Of a DNA stretch of 64,000 nt, positions 43,646 through 52,044 are shown piece after piece. Position numbers and translations under genes: made by a program. The stretch lies in assembly GCF_024734895.1 (NCBI RefSeq), contig NZ_CP091430.1, forward strand, positions 2,870,501 to 2,934,500, read 5' to 3'. The DNA comes from Paenibacillus spongiae (lineage in GTDB: Bacteria; Bacillota; Bacilli; Paenibacillales; Paenibacillaceae). How positions within the stretch are numbered: the stretch's first letter is position 1; each line of letters starts with the position of its first letter. The notes beneath the pieces are model-generated. The model saw nothing but the letters and a program-made list of their open reading frames with translations, was not told the origin of the DNA and ran no database searches.

Positions 43646-44449
43646 TTATCCTCCTTGTACGACGACTCTTCGGAGCGCTCTGCGCATGGCGATGCTTCCG
43701 AACCCGACAAGCGCGGCGAGCCATATGAGTTGAGTTATAATTCCCGTGAGCGCCTCTTCCTTGGGGATATGACCGGAGTACACCCGAAACGGGAAATCCG
43801 CAGCCAGATGGAACGGAAGCAGGTTGGCGATCTGCTGCAGCCATGTCGGCATAAGCGGGATGGGAATGACCATTCCTGCAAAGAACTCACCGATCACACC
43901 GAACATAAGCAGTGAACCGACTGGCGACATGGTTACAAATACAGAAATGTAAATCAGCATGGAGATCGACACCAATACGAATAATCCCAATATCAGTGTG
44001 ATGACGAACAGCAGCAGCGTGGATGGATCGGGTGGAAGCGATAAGCGGTAGGGCTGAGGCAGAAAAAAGGCGACGATCAGAATCGGAAGACTGCGCAGCA
44101 TGGCGCTGGCCAACCGTTGAGCCAGCAGCTTGGCGTACCAGAAGCCGTATAGATCGCTGGGCCTGCATAATTCATAGGCAATATTGCCGGTTGTGATCAA
44201 TTGGAATAGCTCGTTATCCCGGAACCACAGCATGATGAAGGCCAAGAAGGATTGCTGCAGCCATATGTAAGTAATTAACTGTTTAAGTGAGATTGGCGCA
44301 CTGCCTGCAAGCTGGCCATAGAACGCTTCAAAGACCATGATAATAATGAATCCCCAGAAAAATTGCGTTGCGATACCGGCCAATGCCGCGGAACGATACT
44401 GCAGCCCATTGTAGAGTCGGAGCTTGAAGACCGAGGCGTACATCTTCAT
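43646..44449 (-). CDS. ABC-2 type exporter permease (COG4587-like)
   Basis: A 267-residue membrane protein with six hydrophobic segments. The N terminus MKMYASVFKLRLYNGLQYRSAALAGI and the FRDNELFQLITTGNIAYELCRPSDLYGFWYAKLLAQR stretch are typical of the first permease of this exporter family. Its ATG overlaps the stop of the ATPase gene (ATGA at 44446-44449), so the two are translationally coupled. Confidence 0.88.
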   Translation of the reverse strand: MKMYASVFKLRLYNGLQYRSAALAGIATQFFWGFIIIMVFEAFYGQLAGSAPISLKQLITYIWLQQSFLAFIMLWFRDNELFQLITTGNIAYELCRPSDLYGFWYAKLLAQRLASAMLRSLPILIVAFFLPQPYRLSLPPDPSTLLLFVITLILGLFVLVSISMLIYISVFVTMSPVGSLLMFGVIGEFFAGMVIPIPLMPTWLQQIANLLPFHLAADFPFRVYSGHIPKEEALTGIITQLIWLAALVGFGSIAMRRALRRVVVQGG

Positions 44450-45426
44450 GAGATTTGGTACTCCTTGTACAGCTGGACGATAATGTCTTCGACCGGCTGA
44501 GTATCGATCGCCACATCGAGCAGCTCCACTTGCTGGGAAAGCGTGGTGAGTACGTCGGATATCATGACTTGCTCCGTATCCACCCGGAGTATAGCCCGTT
44601 CCGATGACCACGACATGATCGATGCTCCGGGAATCGCAAGAGGCGCGTCAGTATGGCTGTAATCGGCGGTTATCGTCTTATGCGTACCGAATCGGCTGCG
44701 CAGCGATTGAAGATTTCCATCATACAGCAGGCTTCCCTTGCCGATCAGAATAATCCGCTTCGCCAAGGCTTCGATATCATTCATGTCGTGCGTGGTCAGA
44801 ATGACAGTTACGCCTTTCTCCTTGTTGATCGTCTGAATAAATTGGCGAACGGCAATCTTGGATACGGCGTCGAGTCCGATGGTCGGTTCATCCAGGAAGA
44901 GAATTTGCGGACTGTGAAGAAGAGAGGCGGCGATTTCGCAGCGCATGCGCTGGCCGAGACTTAGCTGTCTTACCGGGGTAAGTACGATTTCGCTGAGATC
45001 GAGCGTTTCGATGAGCAGATTCAGGTTGGCCTTGTATTCCGGCTCCGGCACCTTATAGATATCCTTCAGCAGCTGGAAGGAATCCATGACGGGCACATCC
45101 CACCACAGCTGAGAGCGCTGTCCGAACACGACACCGATGTTCTTGACATAAGAAACTCGTTCCGTCCAGGGCGTGTAGCCCATAATCGAGCAGCTTCCCC
45201 GGTCAGGGACGAGAATTCCGCTCATCACTTTGATGGTCGTTGATTTGCCTGCCCCATTCGGTCCGATGTAACCGACGATTTCACCGGGCTCGATCGAGAA
45301 AGAGATGTCCCGCAATGCCTCAACCGTCGTGTACTCGCGATGGAAGAGGCCCCTAAGCGCATGCCGGACTCCCGTCGTTCGCTTCGCGACCTTGAACGCT
45401 TTGCTTATTCCGTTAACCTTGATCAA
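44446..45426 (-). CDS. ABC-2 exporter ATP-binding protein (COG4586-like)
   Basis: A 326-residue ATPase. Walker A is GPNGAGKSTT, the signature region reads RQLSLGQRMRCEIAAS, Walker B is ILFLDEPTIGLD and the switch His is in TTHDMNDIE. The insertion MGYTPWTERVSYVKNIGVVFGQRSQLWWDVPVMDS is characteristic of this exporter group. The start is TTG 45426 behind GGAGGA; an upstream extension lacks a site. It heads the three-gene operon. Confidence 0.9.
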   Translation of the reverse strand: MIKVNGISKAFKVAKRTTGVRHALRGLFHREYTTVEALRDISFSIEPGEIVGYIGPNGAGKSTTIKVMSGILVPDRGSCSIMGYTPWTERVSYVKNIGVVFGQRSQLWWDVPVMDSFQLLKDIYKVPEPEYKANLNLLIETLDLSEIVLTPVRQLSLGQRMRCEIAASLLHSPQILFLDEPTIGLDAVSKIAVRQFIQTINKEKGVTVILTTHDMNDIEALAKRIILIGKGSLLYDGNLQSLRSRFGTHKTITADYSHTDAPLAIPGASIMSWSSERAILRVDTEQVMISDVLTTLSQQVELLDVAIDTQPVEDIIVQLYKEYQIS

Positions 45427-45892
45427 CGTCTTATCCTCCGTATTTGATTTAATGTGAAAGGAAGAAGATATTACCATTGTTTCAAGGCAGGTGTCAATTA
45501 TTTTCGAAGAAATTGCTGCGCAGGCAGCATATATTTGCAGACGCTGTTGTTTCTAAACGGGCATGAATCAGTGTTAGAAGGTGATTTATGGAGTTAAGGC
45601 GAGGCAGCTGCATAATGAATGGGCTCAGTGATATGTGGATGAATGAAATAATGCGAAACTGTTCTAATCGCTTCGCTCAGTAGGCGGCAGGCGATTATGC
45701 GTCAACGCAGATGGCGCAGCGGATCAAGAGCGATCTGCGCGGTATAGGTATCTGGCGCACCGTACTCAGCTCCCAGCATGGTTTTTCGGGGCACGATGGC
45801 GGTCGGCCGGCCACATGCATGACTTGTCTTTAACAGGAACTGCGACACCAGTCTCTGTGCTCACTACGATAACGGATCTGGTCATTCAATCT

Positions 45893-45982
45893 TCATGCGG
45901 TTAACGCTGCTTGCCCCCGGTCAAGCGCTTCTTTGACGACTTCCATTCGGATTACATCAAACATGTTGGGTTTGACTCGCAT
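45893..45982 (-). CDS. possible 29-residue peptide next to array B
   Basis: GGAGG lies a few bases before the start codon at 45982 on the minus strand and opens a frame of 29 codons (MRVKPNMFDVIRMEVVKEAL and nine more residues) ending at TGA 45893-45895. The peptide looks like one amphipathic helix. It begins only about 20 bases from the leader of array B and is divergent to it, so any promoter would lie within the array leader. It may equally be the stump of a decayed gene. Confidence 0.35.
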   Translation of the reverse strand: MRVKPNMFDVIRMEVVKEALDRGQAALTA

Positions 45983-46000
45983 GACGACCTCCAACTAAGT

Positions 46001-46234
46001 TCAATTGTACAATGCTTAGCTTGAAAGTGTCGAAGATGATTAGGAAGCTTTTATGTAGTGTTGTACAATATACAACATTATCGGCTTGATTCCGTACCTA
46101 TGGCATAATTGTTGTACGTTATACAACAATGAGGAGATGATTGCTTCCTGACAGGAGGAATTTTTGCAGTTTGTACAACAATATCCATCTCATCATCGCT
46201 TCTGCCCGTCAGGAGTTGTAGAATATACAACAAT
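46001..46234 (+). repeat. array B: conserved leader plus four hairpin repeats with 52-base period
   Basis: The leader (from CAATTGTACAATGCTTAG at 46002) matches that of array A in about four of five positions over some 75 bases. Units of 21 bases start at 46059, 46110, 46162 and 46214, giving spacings of 51, 52 and 52. The second unit is a perfect inverted repeat (ATTGTTGTA, five bases, TACAACAAT); the first and fourth keep seven or more pairs, and the third is imperfect. The 30-31 base stretches between units differ from each other and from those of array A. No cas-like gene lies within 15 kb on either side. Confidence 0.75.
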
Positions 46235-46464
46235 ACGAAAAACCGTACCATACAACACGCGGCAATATCACGTACTTGGATCCTCCCGAAGACTTGGCGA
46301 TGACGCGAATACGATTAGATCGTTCGAATTGCGTCAGACCTTCTAATAGCTTTGCAAGAGCGAAAATGACTGAACACAGGAGAACACAACGTCCCGGAAT
46401 CATTCTGCTGCCGTGCTCGTTCCTTCGAAGCAGCCATAGCTAAACAACAAGGCGGTGAGATTAC

Positions 46465-47163
46465 ATGATGACGATGAAAGGGCCGGATACGGAGTGGGAT
46501 TTTTATTTGCTTGCAGGGGTAGCGTCGACGCTGACGCTGTTCCGCAATTGCAAGCAAGAGCTGGAGCGGAGGTTTCTTGAGACAGGCCGCGAGCCTGTAA
46601 TACGCGAGCTGTTTCCGTATGGCGACCATACGCAGAAGCTCCTGCGTCAAATCATTGATGTGCGGGGAGACTTGTCCCGGCTGCGCAGAGCGGGAAGATC
46701 CGGCGGCAGAGCGGCCGCCGAGCAGATTCGCAAGCTGTCGCCCGGCCGGCCGGTCATGCTGATTGGCCACAGCGGAGGAGGCGTCGCTGCCTATCAAGCA
46801 GCGGTTATGCTGCATGATGAAGGGACGATTCCGGATTTTCGCATCGTGCAGGTAGGCTCGCCGAAGGTGTTGATACGCACACAGGACCGCGACCGGGTCA
46901 GCTATTATACCGCTGTTGACGAGCAAGGGACATTGCGCGATCCGATCAGCCGTATCGGCAGCTGGGGAGGATGGAGCCGCAGCCGGTACGGATTATGGTA
47001 TTGGAACAAGCGAAAGTATGCCCCCGGACATATCGGGACGATTACGCTGCTGGGCGGGCATCCGCATTATTTTCGCAACGATGCCTCCTACATTCATCCG
47101 GACCGGGGTTCCAATCTTTCGGTTACGCTGGACGGCCTATGGGACAGGATGATGGACGTATAA
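46465..47163 (+). CDS. lipase-like alpha/beta-hydrolase
   Basis: A 232-residue protein with the nucleophile elbow GHSGGG in PVMLIGHSGGGVAAYQAA near residue 111. FRIVQVGSPKVLI follows, and a late HPHYFRNDASYIHP could give the catalytic His. The fold resembles lipase class 3 enzymes, but no signal peptide is present, so the enzyme would be cytoplasmic. An Arg/Gly-rich segment (RRAGRSGGRAAAEQIRKL) precedes the nucleophile. AAGGCGGTGA precedes ATG 46465. The ester substrate is unknown. Confidence 0.75.
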   Translation: MMTMKGPDTEWDFYLLAGVASTLTLFRNCKQELERRFLETGREPVIRELFPYGDHTQKLLRQIIDVRGDLSRLRRAGRSGGRAAAEQIRKLSPGRPVMLIGHSGGGVAAYQAAVMLHDEGTIPDFRIVQVGSPKVLIRTQDRDRVSYYTAVDEQGTLRDPISRIGSWGGWSRSRYGLWYWNKRKYAPGHIGTITLLGGHPHYFRNDASYIHPDRGSNLSVTLDGLWDRMMDV

Positions 47164-47198
47164 GGTTTCCAAAAAAAGAGGCAGCAGGTGGCATAAAT

Positions 47199-47232
47199 AG
47201 ACCGCATCAGATTCATTCTGATGCGGTCTTTG
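47199..47232 (+). terminator. terminator of the lipase-like gene
   Basis: AGACCGCATCAGA (47199-47211) pairs with TCTGATGCGGTCT around a short loop, followed by a T-rich stretch. Confidence 0.88.
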
Positions 47233-47280
47233 TTATTTCAAGGACAAGGAGCCGTAGTACCGCACACTTCAGCGGCACGT

Positions 47281-47445
47281 TCAGATCGTTGGTTTACCGT
47301 ATAAGGCGGAGGCGATCCATTTGCCATTCATCTCGTAACTCGCGGCCCGTTCAGGCCATAGGGGAGAGTCCCGTTCGTCCTTAAACGCGTGGCGGAAGCG
47401 GTCGATGCTGCAGCCGGAGAGAGGAGCGAGCCTACTCTTATGAAG
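47281..47445 (-). pseudogene. remnant of an unidentified gene (C-terminal part)
   Basis: A minus-strand frame between two stops codes about 54 residues with strong protein character, including SIDRFRHAFKDERDSPLWPE, RAASYEMNGKWIASAL and YGKPTI, and ends TGA at 47283-47281. No start codon with a ribosome binding site precedes it, so it reads as the C-terminal end of a lost gene. I do not recognise the family. Confidence 0.45.
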
Positions 47446-47468
47446 TCAGTCAATTAGAATGATGGTAA

Positions 47469-47511
47469 CAAACAACCTCCAGCCCCGTATGCCGGGACCG
47501 GAGGTTGTTTG
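47469..47511. terminator. terminator of the minus-strand catabolic operon
   Basis: CAAACAACCTCC (47469-47480) pairs perfectly with GGAGGTTGTTTG (47500-47511), just past the end of the esterase gene on the minus strand. Confidence 0.8.
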
Positions 47512-47519
47512 TGTCGGAG

Positions 47520-48572
47520 TTAGGCAAGCCATCGAACCAGCCAGTCATAGGCTTTCACCCCGCTAATTTCATGGGGGCCTTCAAAAATATCGCTGTCCAG
47601 CTTGTCTTCTTCGCCAAGGAGCCGGTAGACGGCACGAATGTGACGCTCGGCATCCCTTGAAGCCTCGATCGGAAATATCGTATCCTGCGTTCCCATCTCC
47701 AGCAGAAGCGGCACCGGTGCGATCAGGCCGACAAGATCGGGCATCTCAGCATGCCGGTTCAAGCCGGGTATGTAATTGTCGACGCAATGATGTATCGCAA
47801 GAATACTATCTTTGAACGTGTTTACATAGCCGCTGACTACGGCGGCCTTGATCCGTTTGTCAAGGGCGGAAGTGAATGCGGCGACTAAGCCGCCTCCGGA
47901 AATGCCCATGCAGCCGATGCGATCCGGGTCTACGTCTGCTCGCGTTTGCAAATAATCGATGACTCTCATCGTTTCGTAAATGCGGTGACCGGCCATCGTA
48001 TACCCCATCTGCAGCAGGAAGGTTGAAAGGGCATGACAGGAGTTGGGCGCGTTCCTCCCGGCATCCATGCGCAGCCGCCTGCTGCCGAAGCCGAGAATGT
48101 CAGGTACTATGACAATGAAGCCGCGCAAGACGAGCTCGATAGCGAAATTCTTCTGATACCCCGGTTCCGTAGCGCTTGTTATTCCGTCTGGCTGTAAGCC
48201 TACCAGCTCCGTACTTCCTTCGCCATGTCCGTGGCAAGCGATAACCGCCGGGAGACGATCGCTTGGACTGCCGGTCAGGGAAGACCGCTTCGGAACGAGA
48301 ACATAGGCCGGCATGACAAGTCCGGGATACGTTGTAAATTCGACGAGCTGCCGGACATATTCGCCGCAGTCGGATTCTTCGAGGAGCGTCGGATCGAGTG
48401 CCGCGGCTTTGCCCGGGAATCCGCCCAAGTCCTGAATGAACTGTCTTGATAATTCGTCCTGCCACGCACGCCATTCCTGCTCATTGCGTGCGCCAAACCG
48501 GTATTCTGGGGTAACCTCCCGGTACAAATTCTCCAAGTATTGATCCGGATGCCACTTCTCCCTCGCTGACAT
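47520..48572 (-). CDS. alpha/beta-hydrolase, acetyl-xylan-esterase/dienelactone-hydrolase-like
   Basis: A 350-residue cytoplasmic hydrolase. The catalytic triad can be proposed as Ser in GCMGISGGGLVAAF, Asp in LLEMGTQDTIFP and His in FEGPHEISGVKAYDW. An oxyanion-type VIACHGHGEG and VPDILGFGSRR precede it, as in family-7 acetyl esterases and related large hydrolases. GGAGGGG supports the ATG at 48572. It is the last gene of a minus-strand group with an amidohydrolase and a PhyH oxygenase and may remove an ester or acyl group from the same substrate (inference). Confidence 0.83.
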   Translation of the reverse strand: MSAREKWHPDQYLENLYREVTPEYRFGARNEQEWRAWQDELSRQFIQDLGGFPGKAAALDPTLLEESDCGEYVRQLVEFTTYPGLVMPAYVLVPKRSSLTGSPSDRLPAVIACHGHGEGSTELVGLQPDGITSATEPGYQKNFAIELVLRGFIVIVPDILGFGSRRLRMDAGRNAPNSCHALSTFLLQMGYTMAGHRIYETMRVIDYLQTRADVDPDRIGCMGISGGGLVAAFTSALDKRIKAAVVSGYVNTFKDSILAIHHCVDNYIPGLNRHAEMPDLVGLIAPVPLLLEMGTQDTIFPIEASRDAERHIRAVYRLLGEEDKLDSDIFEGPHEISGVKAYDWLVRWLA

Positions 48573-48755
48573 GTCCAACCCCTCCAGAAGCTATAGAATA
48601 GTCACAATCTACGTTTAGATTAAAGGTTCTATCCCCATTAGTAAACGATTTTATTGGCATTGGGCTCCATTGGGTATGGGAACGCAAGAAAGCTGCCCAA
48701 GCAGCTTCGATTGCGCTGACAAGGACAGCTCCATGTTCCATCGTGATGGTTGTGT

Positions 48756-49886
48756 CTACAAGCGAAGACTGCCCGGATAAGCGAGCTCATGCAGCTTGCG
48801 GCCGGTAATGACGGCTGTCGGGATTATCATCGCCTCCGCGGTGCGATCATTGCCCTGCGAATCCCGGAATACACGACCGGGCACCGGTTCGTCCGATATC
48901 CGGAACAGGGTCGCTTTCTCCAGAATGCCATCCAGCCTGCACCATTGTTTCAAACGAAGCACTTCAGCAGGAGCGATCGTAACAGCGGCTACGATGTCCT
49001 CAAGCGTCATTCCGCAGGTTAGAAATTTACTCATCGTTGTCGGTAGATCGTACACGGGACCGCCGATGTTCCCGATATGAATGTCCGTGCTGATCGAGAA
49101 AGGCGGGTAGCCTGCATCCAGCGCGCGCTGGCATACATCAAAGTTAAAGCTTGCGGCACCGTGCCCGACATCCAGCAGCACGCCTCTTGCCAGAGCGCGC
49201 TCTAAGGCGGGACCCGGACGGCCGCCCGCTTCCCACGGATGGCCAAGCTTTCCGTGAAAGCAGTGCGTGATGACATCGCCTTCCCGAAGCAGGTCCAGCA
49301 CATCCTCGATTAATGGCGGGGCTTCGCCGATGTGAACCATCATCGGCACGCCGGCTTCTCTGGCTGCCAGCAGCGCCAGCTGCAGCGGCTGAATCCCCAT
49401 CGTGCCGACGATCATCCCGCTCGAACGAACCTTCACGCCGCAGACGAAGGGGCGGTTCTCCAGGACGGCTTGAACCGTTCGATCCACGTTGATCAGACTA
49501 AGGTCGGAAGCCTCCCTCAGGTGGACCAGCCCGATCGAGCTGATGTTGAGCCAGGATACGATCTCCGTATGAAAGCGGGGTGCGACATATTCATACAGTC
49601 CCCTAATGGTCGCTTCGCCGGCGCTGCCGGCATCCGCAACCAGATGAACGCCTGTATTCAAGCCGACGTCATCAACGGGAATGCTCAGAGGCGTAACGCC
49701 GTCGTAGATATGCGTATGAAGATCGATCCATCCCGGACTCAAGAAGAGATCCGGCGCCGAATCGCCGGTCGATAGAGAAGTTCGTTCCAAGCGGCATCCA
49801 TCGTCTTGAGAAATCAGCTGTGCCGGATAGACGCTTTTGTTCAGCGGGTCGATGACCCGGACGGCCAGCGGCTGCATCATCTTCAA
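48756..49886 (-). CDS. amidohydrolase/deacetylase-family metallohydrolase (EF_0837-like)
   Basis: A 376-residue metal-dependent hydrolase of the dihydroorotase/deacetylase superfamily. The first metal site is DLHTHIYDG, the lysine ligand region is VCGVKVRSSG, further His ligands lie in MMVHIGEAP and ITHCFHGKLG, and the catalytic Asp is in STDIHIGNIG. The group is usually found with a DgaE-type PLP ammonia-lyase, and such a gene lies at 55849 in the divergent operon. Removal of an N-acyl group or ring opening of an imported compound is the likely role. Its start overlaps the stop of the PhyH gene by four bases. Confidence 0.88.
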   Translation of the reverse strand: MKMMQPLAVRVIDPLNKSVYPAQLISQDDGCRLERTSLSTGDSAPDLFLSPGWIDLHTHIYDGVTPLSIPVDDVGLNTGVHLVADAGSAGEATIRGLYEYVAPRFHTEIVSWLNISSIGLVHLREASDLSLINVDRTVQAVLENRPFVCGVKVRSSGMIVGTMGIQPLQLALLAAREAGVPMMVHIGEAPPLIEDVLDLLREGDVITHCFHGKLGHPWEAGGRPGPALERALARGVLLDVGHGAASFNFDVCQRALDAGYPPFSISTDIHIGNIGGPVYDLPTTMSKFLTCGMTLEDIVAAVTIAPAEVLRLKQWCRLDGILEKATLFRISDEPVPGRVFRDSQGNDRTAEAMIIPTAVITGRKLHELAYPGSLRL

Positions 49887-50737
49887 TCCTCCCAGGCATC
49901 AAGGCCGAGCAGCTTGCGACCCAGCTGCGTTAAGACAGGCGGGCTATCGAACCGCGTCTGCTCCCACATGCGCGGATCGCCGGGGAATGCCGCCCCCTTG
50001 GGGTGATCGCGTTTCTGGTACTGCTCGATGCGCGCATTGCGTTCTTCGACGCGATGGTATCTTGCCGGACTCATGCTAATGTACTGCGCATACCGCGGAC
50101 TGTCGGCATAGTTATGACCATTGCCATGCGGAAGGAGTATATCCCAGATCACGAGATCTCCCGCTTTGCCCGGGATGGCCTCGACCTCATAGCCGGTCAA
50201 ATCCGGGACGGACGGATTACGGCCTTCCGGCTGGGTCTGCAGGTATTCTTCCAATACGCGATAGATGCCGGGAACGCATTGAAAGCCGCCTTGATTAACA
50301 GCGGTATCCGCCAAGTACAGCACGCCTTGGACGCCTAAGGGCTTGCGAAGCGGATTCGGCAGCTTGGACGTATCGGTATCCCAATGGATGAATCCGGCCG
50401 ACAGTTCCTTGCGGTCGCTCCGGACCGGCGGCTTCATATTCACCCGGTCCAAGGTGACCCACAGCTTCTCCTCGCCCAGCAGCTCGGCGAACGCTTGATG
50501 GACTGCAGGGTGCTGGCGGTTATCCCACATCGATTGATGATGATACATCTCGACCATGCCGGCACTGCCGAGGACGCCCTTGGGAGGATCATACCAGTTG
50601 TCGGGATTGGAAGGGTCATGTCCCAGGCAGTCCCAGATCGCATCGATGACGCGGTCACAGTTGTCTTTGGGCACAACGCCTTCGATCTTGACATAGCCAT
50701 TCTCGCGGAAAAACGCCACATGCTCTTTCGTAATCAT
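49883..50737 (-). CDS. phytanoyl-CoA dioxygenase (PhyH) family oxygenase
   Basis: A 284-residue Fe(II)/2-oxoglutarate oxygenase. The iron ligands are HWD in AGFIHWDTDTSKL and a distal His in LLPHGNGHNYADSPRY, with the 2-oxoglutarate Arg likely in SPRYAQYISMSP. It is only distantly similar to the PhyH protein at 22637. The second ATG (50737) is preferred because AAGGGG lies nine bases upstream, whereas the first ATG touches it. It heads the minus-strand operon and is coupled to the amidohydrolase gene. Confidence 0.87.
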   Translation of the reverse strand: MITKEHVAFFRENGYVKIEGVVPKDNCDRVIDAIWDCLGHDPSNPDNWYDPPKGVLGSAGMVEMYHHQSMWDNRQHPAVHQAFAELLGEEKLWVTLDRVNMKPPVRSDRKELSAGFIHWDTDTSKLPNPLRKPLGVQGVLYLADTAVNQGGFQCVPGIYRVLEEYLQTQPEGRNPSVPDLTGYEVEAIPGKAGDLVIWDILLPHGNGHNYADSPRYAQYISMSPARYHRVEERNARIEQYQKRDHPKGAAFPGDPRMWEQTRFDSPPVLTQLGRKLLGLDAWED

Positions 50738-51057
50738 TGTCATACCCCTTTCTAATGGAAAGTTCGAATGCTGACAGCCCGGCGAAGACGGAAGATGTCC
50801 GGCGCCGGATGTCATGAGCGGGCCTTCGAGACAATCGCTGCGAACCTTTCGATCTTCTTCGGTTGGTTACCGGAGGTTACGAGTATGCGTTTCCAAGCGG
50901 AATTCATTGACGGTTTGCATAACTTTCGTATCAGAATAATAAGGTAAATAACCCGAAGGTCAGAAATGGTGTCGATTAACCTTCGGTTGCTTTCGCTACT
51001 GCCATATCCTATTATTTCTTTCGATTATTTATGTCTTGAGGAGGGCTTATCCCGTAT
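50738..51057. promoter_or_regulatory. divergent control region of the catabolic locus, with inverted repeat
   Basis: These 320 bases separate the two operons. AACCCGAAGGT (50950-50960) and ACCTTCGGTT (50979-50988) form an inverted repeat about 18 bases apart that could bind the DeoR-type regulator encoded next. I found no unambiguous -35/-10 pair. Confidence 0.5.
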
Positions 51058-51825
51058 ATGCTGGCGACACAACGCAAGAAGCAGATCATTCGGATGCTTG
51101 AGGAAAGGGGGTTTGTTGAAGTTTCTGAAATGAGCAGACTGTTCGACGTCTCCGAGGTCACGATCCGGTCCGATCTTCGCGAATTGGAGCGGCAAGGCCG
51201 GGTCGAAAGAAAATATGGCGGCGCCGTATGGAAGGATGAGGAGACCGTACCTTTCCCGCGATCCAATCTGCTGCTCAGCAGCCGGAAGAAAGCGATTGCA
51301 CACGCAGCCTTGTCTCTGATCGAGGAAGGGGACAGCATCTTCTTGGACTCGAGCTCTACCATCTCGCATTTGGCGCTTCAAGTACGCAAGCTGTGCAATG
51401 TAACGACAATAAGCAATGCGATCCCCGTGTTCGAACTGTTTAAAGACTACGATGCCGGCATGCTGATTGGCATTCCCGGCATTCTGAATCCGCTTACGCA
51501 ATCATTCGTCGGATCCTTCGCCGAGGAGATGATCGCCCGGCTGTACGCAACCAAAGCGTTTATCTCACCCAAAGGCATTCTGCCGGAAGGGCTTCGCGAC
51601 AACAGCATGCTGGAAGCTTCGATCCGCAAAGCGATGATCGCATCCTCCTCGGAGACCATTCTCATGGTCGATCACAGCAAATTTCTGAACAATCGAACGC
51701 TGTTCGGCATCGATGATTTCACATCGGTCAGCACGATTGTCACCGATCGCATCCCTCCGGCCCCTTTTCTGGAGTTGATCGAGAAGCATCGGATTCGTTT
51801 GATCGTCGCAGAGCAAACGGGTTGA
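51058..51825 (+). CDS. DeoR-family transcriptional regulator
   Basis: A 255-residue regulator. The N-terminal helix-turn-helix reads QIIRMLEERGFVEVSEMSRLFDVSEVTIRSDLRELERQGRVERKYGGAV, the standard DeoR signature. The C-terminal sugar-phosphate-type sensor shows DSIFLDSSSTISHLAL and ILMVDHSKFLN. GAGGAGGG lies about 13 bases before ATG 51058, slightly far. It begins the plus-strand operon and probably responds to a phosphorylated or small intermediate of the pathway. Confidence 0.9.
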   Translation: MLATQRKKQIIRMLEERGFVEVSEMSRLFDVSEVTIRSDLRELERQGRVERKYGGAVWKDEETVPFPRSNLLLSSRKKAIAHAALSLIEEGDSIFLDSSSTISHLALQVRKLCNVTTISNAIPVFELFKDYDAGMLIGIPGILNPLTQSFVGSFAEEMIARLYATKAFISPKGILPEGLRDNSMLEASIRKAMIASSSETILMVDHSKFLNNRTLFGIDDFTSVSTIVTDRIPPAPFLELIEKHRIRLIVAEQTG

Positions 51826-52044
51826 TCTATGTTGGAAATGGAATAAAAAGGTGGTGCAATAGTCATACATTGGACTGGTTCTAATGTACGAAAAACTTAT
51901 CGAATTGTCGTATGCTGAACCGGATCCGCACATAGGATGTACTAATTCAAACGAAAGGAATTGAAAAAGAAAACGTTAGCAATGATCATTATCCATACTG
52001 TCACCCGCAAAAAATCCATGAAAGAGAAAGGGAGGAAGTCGAAG

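Larger units (their letters stand above)
45427..46464. other. 1-kb intergenic region with small frame and hairpin array B
   Basis: Between two oppositely directed operons, these bases hold a possible 29-residue minus-strand frame (45893-45982) and hairpin array B (46001-46234), both listed separately. The part 45500-45880 shows no supported frame and nothing I recognise. The stretch 46235-46464 appears empty apart from the ribosome binding site of the next gene. Confidence 0.55.
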
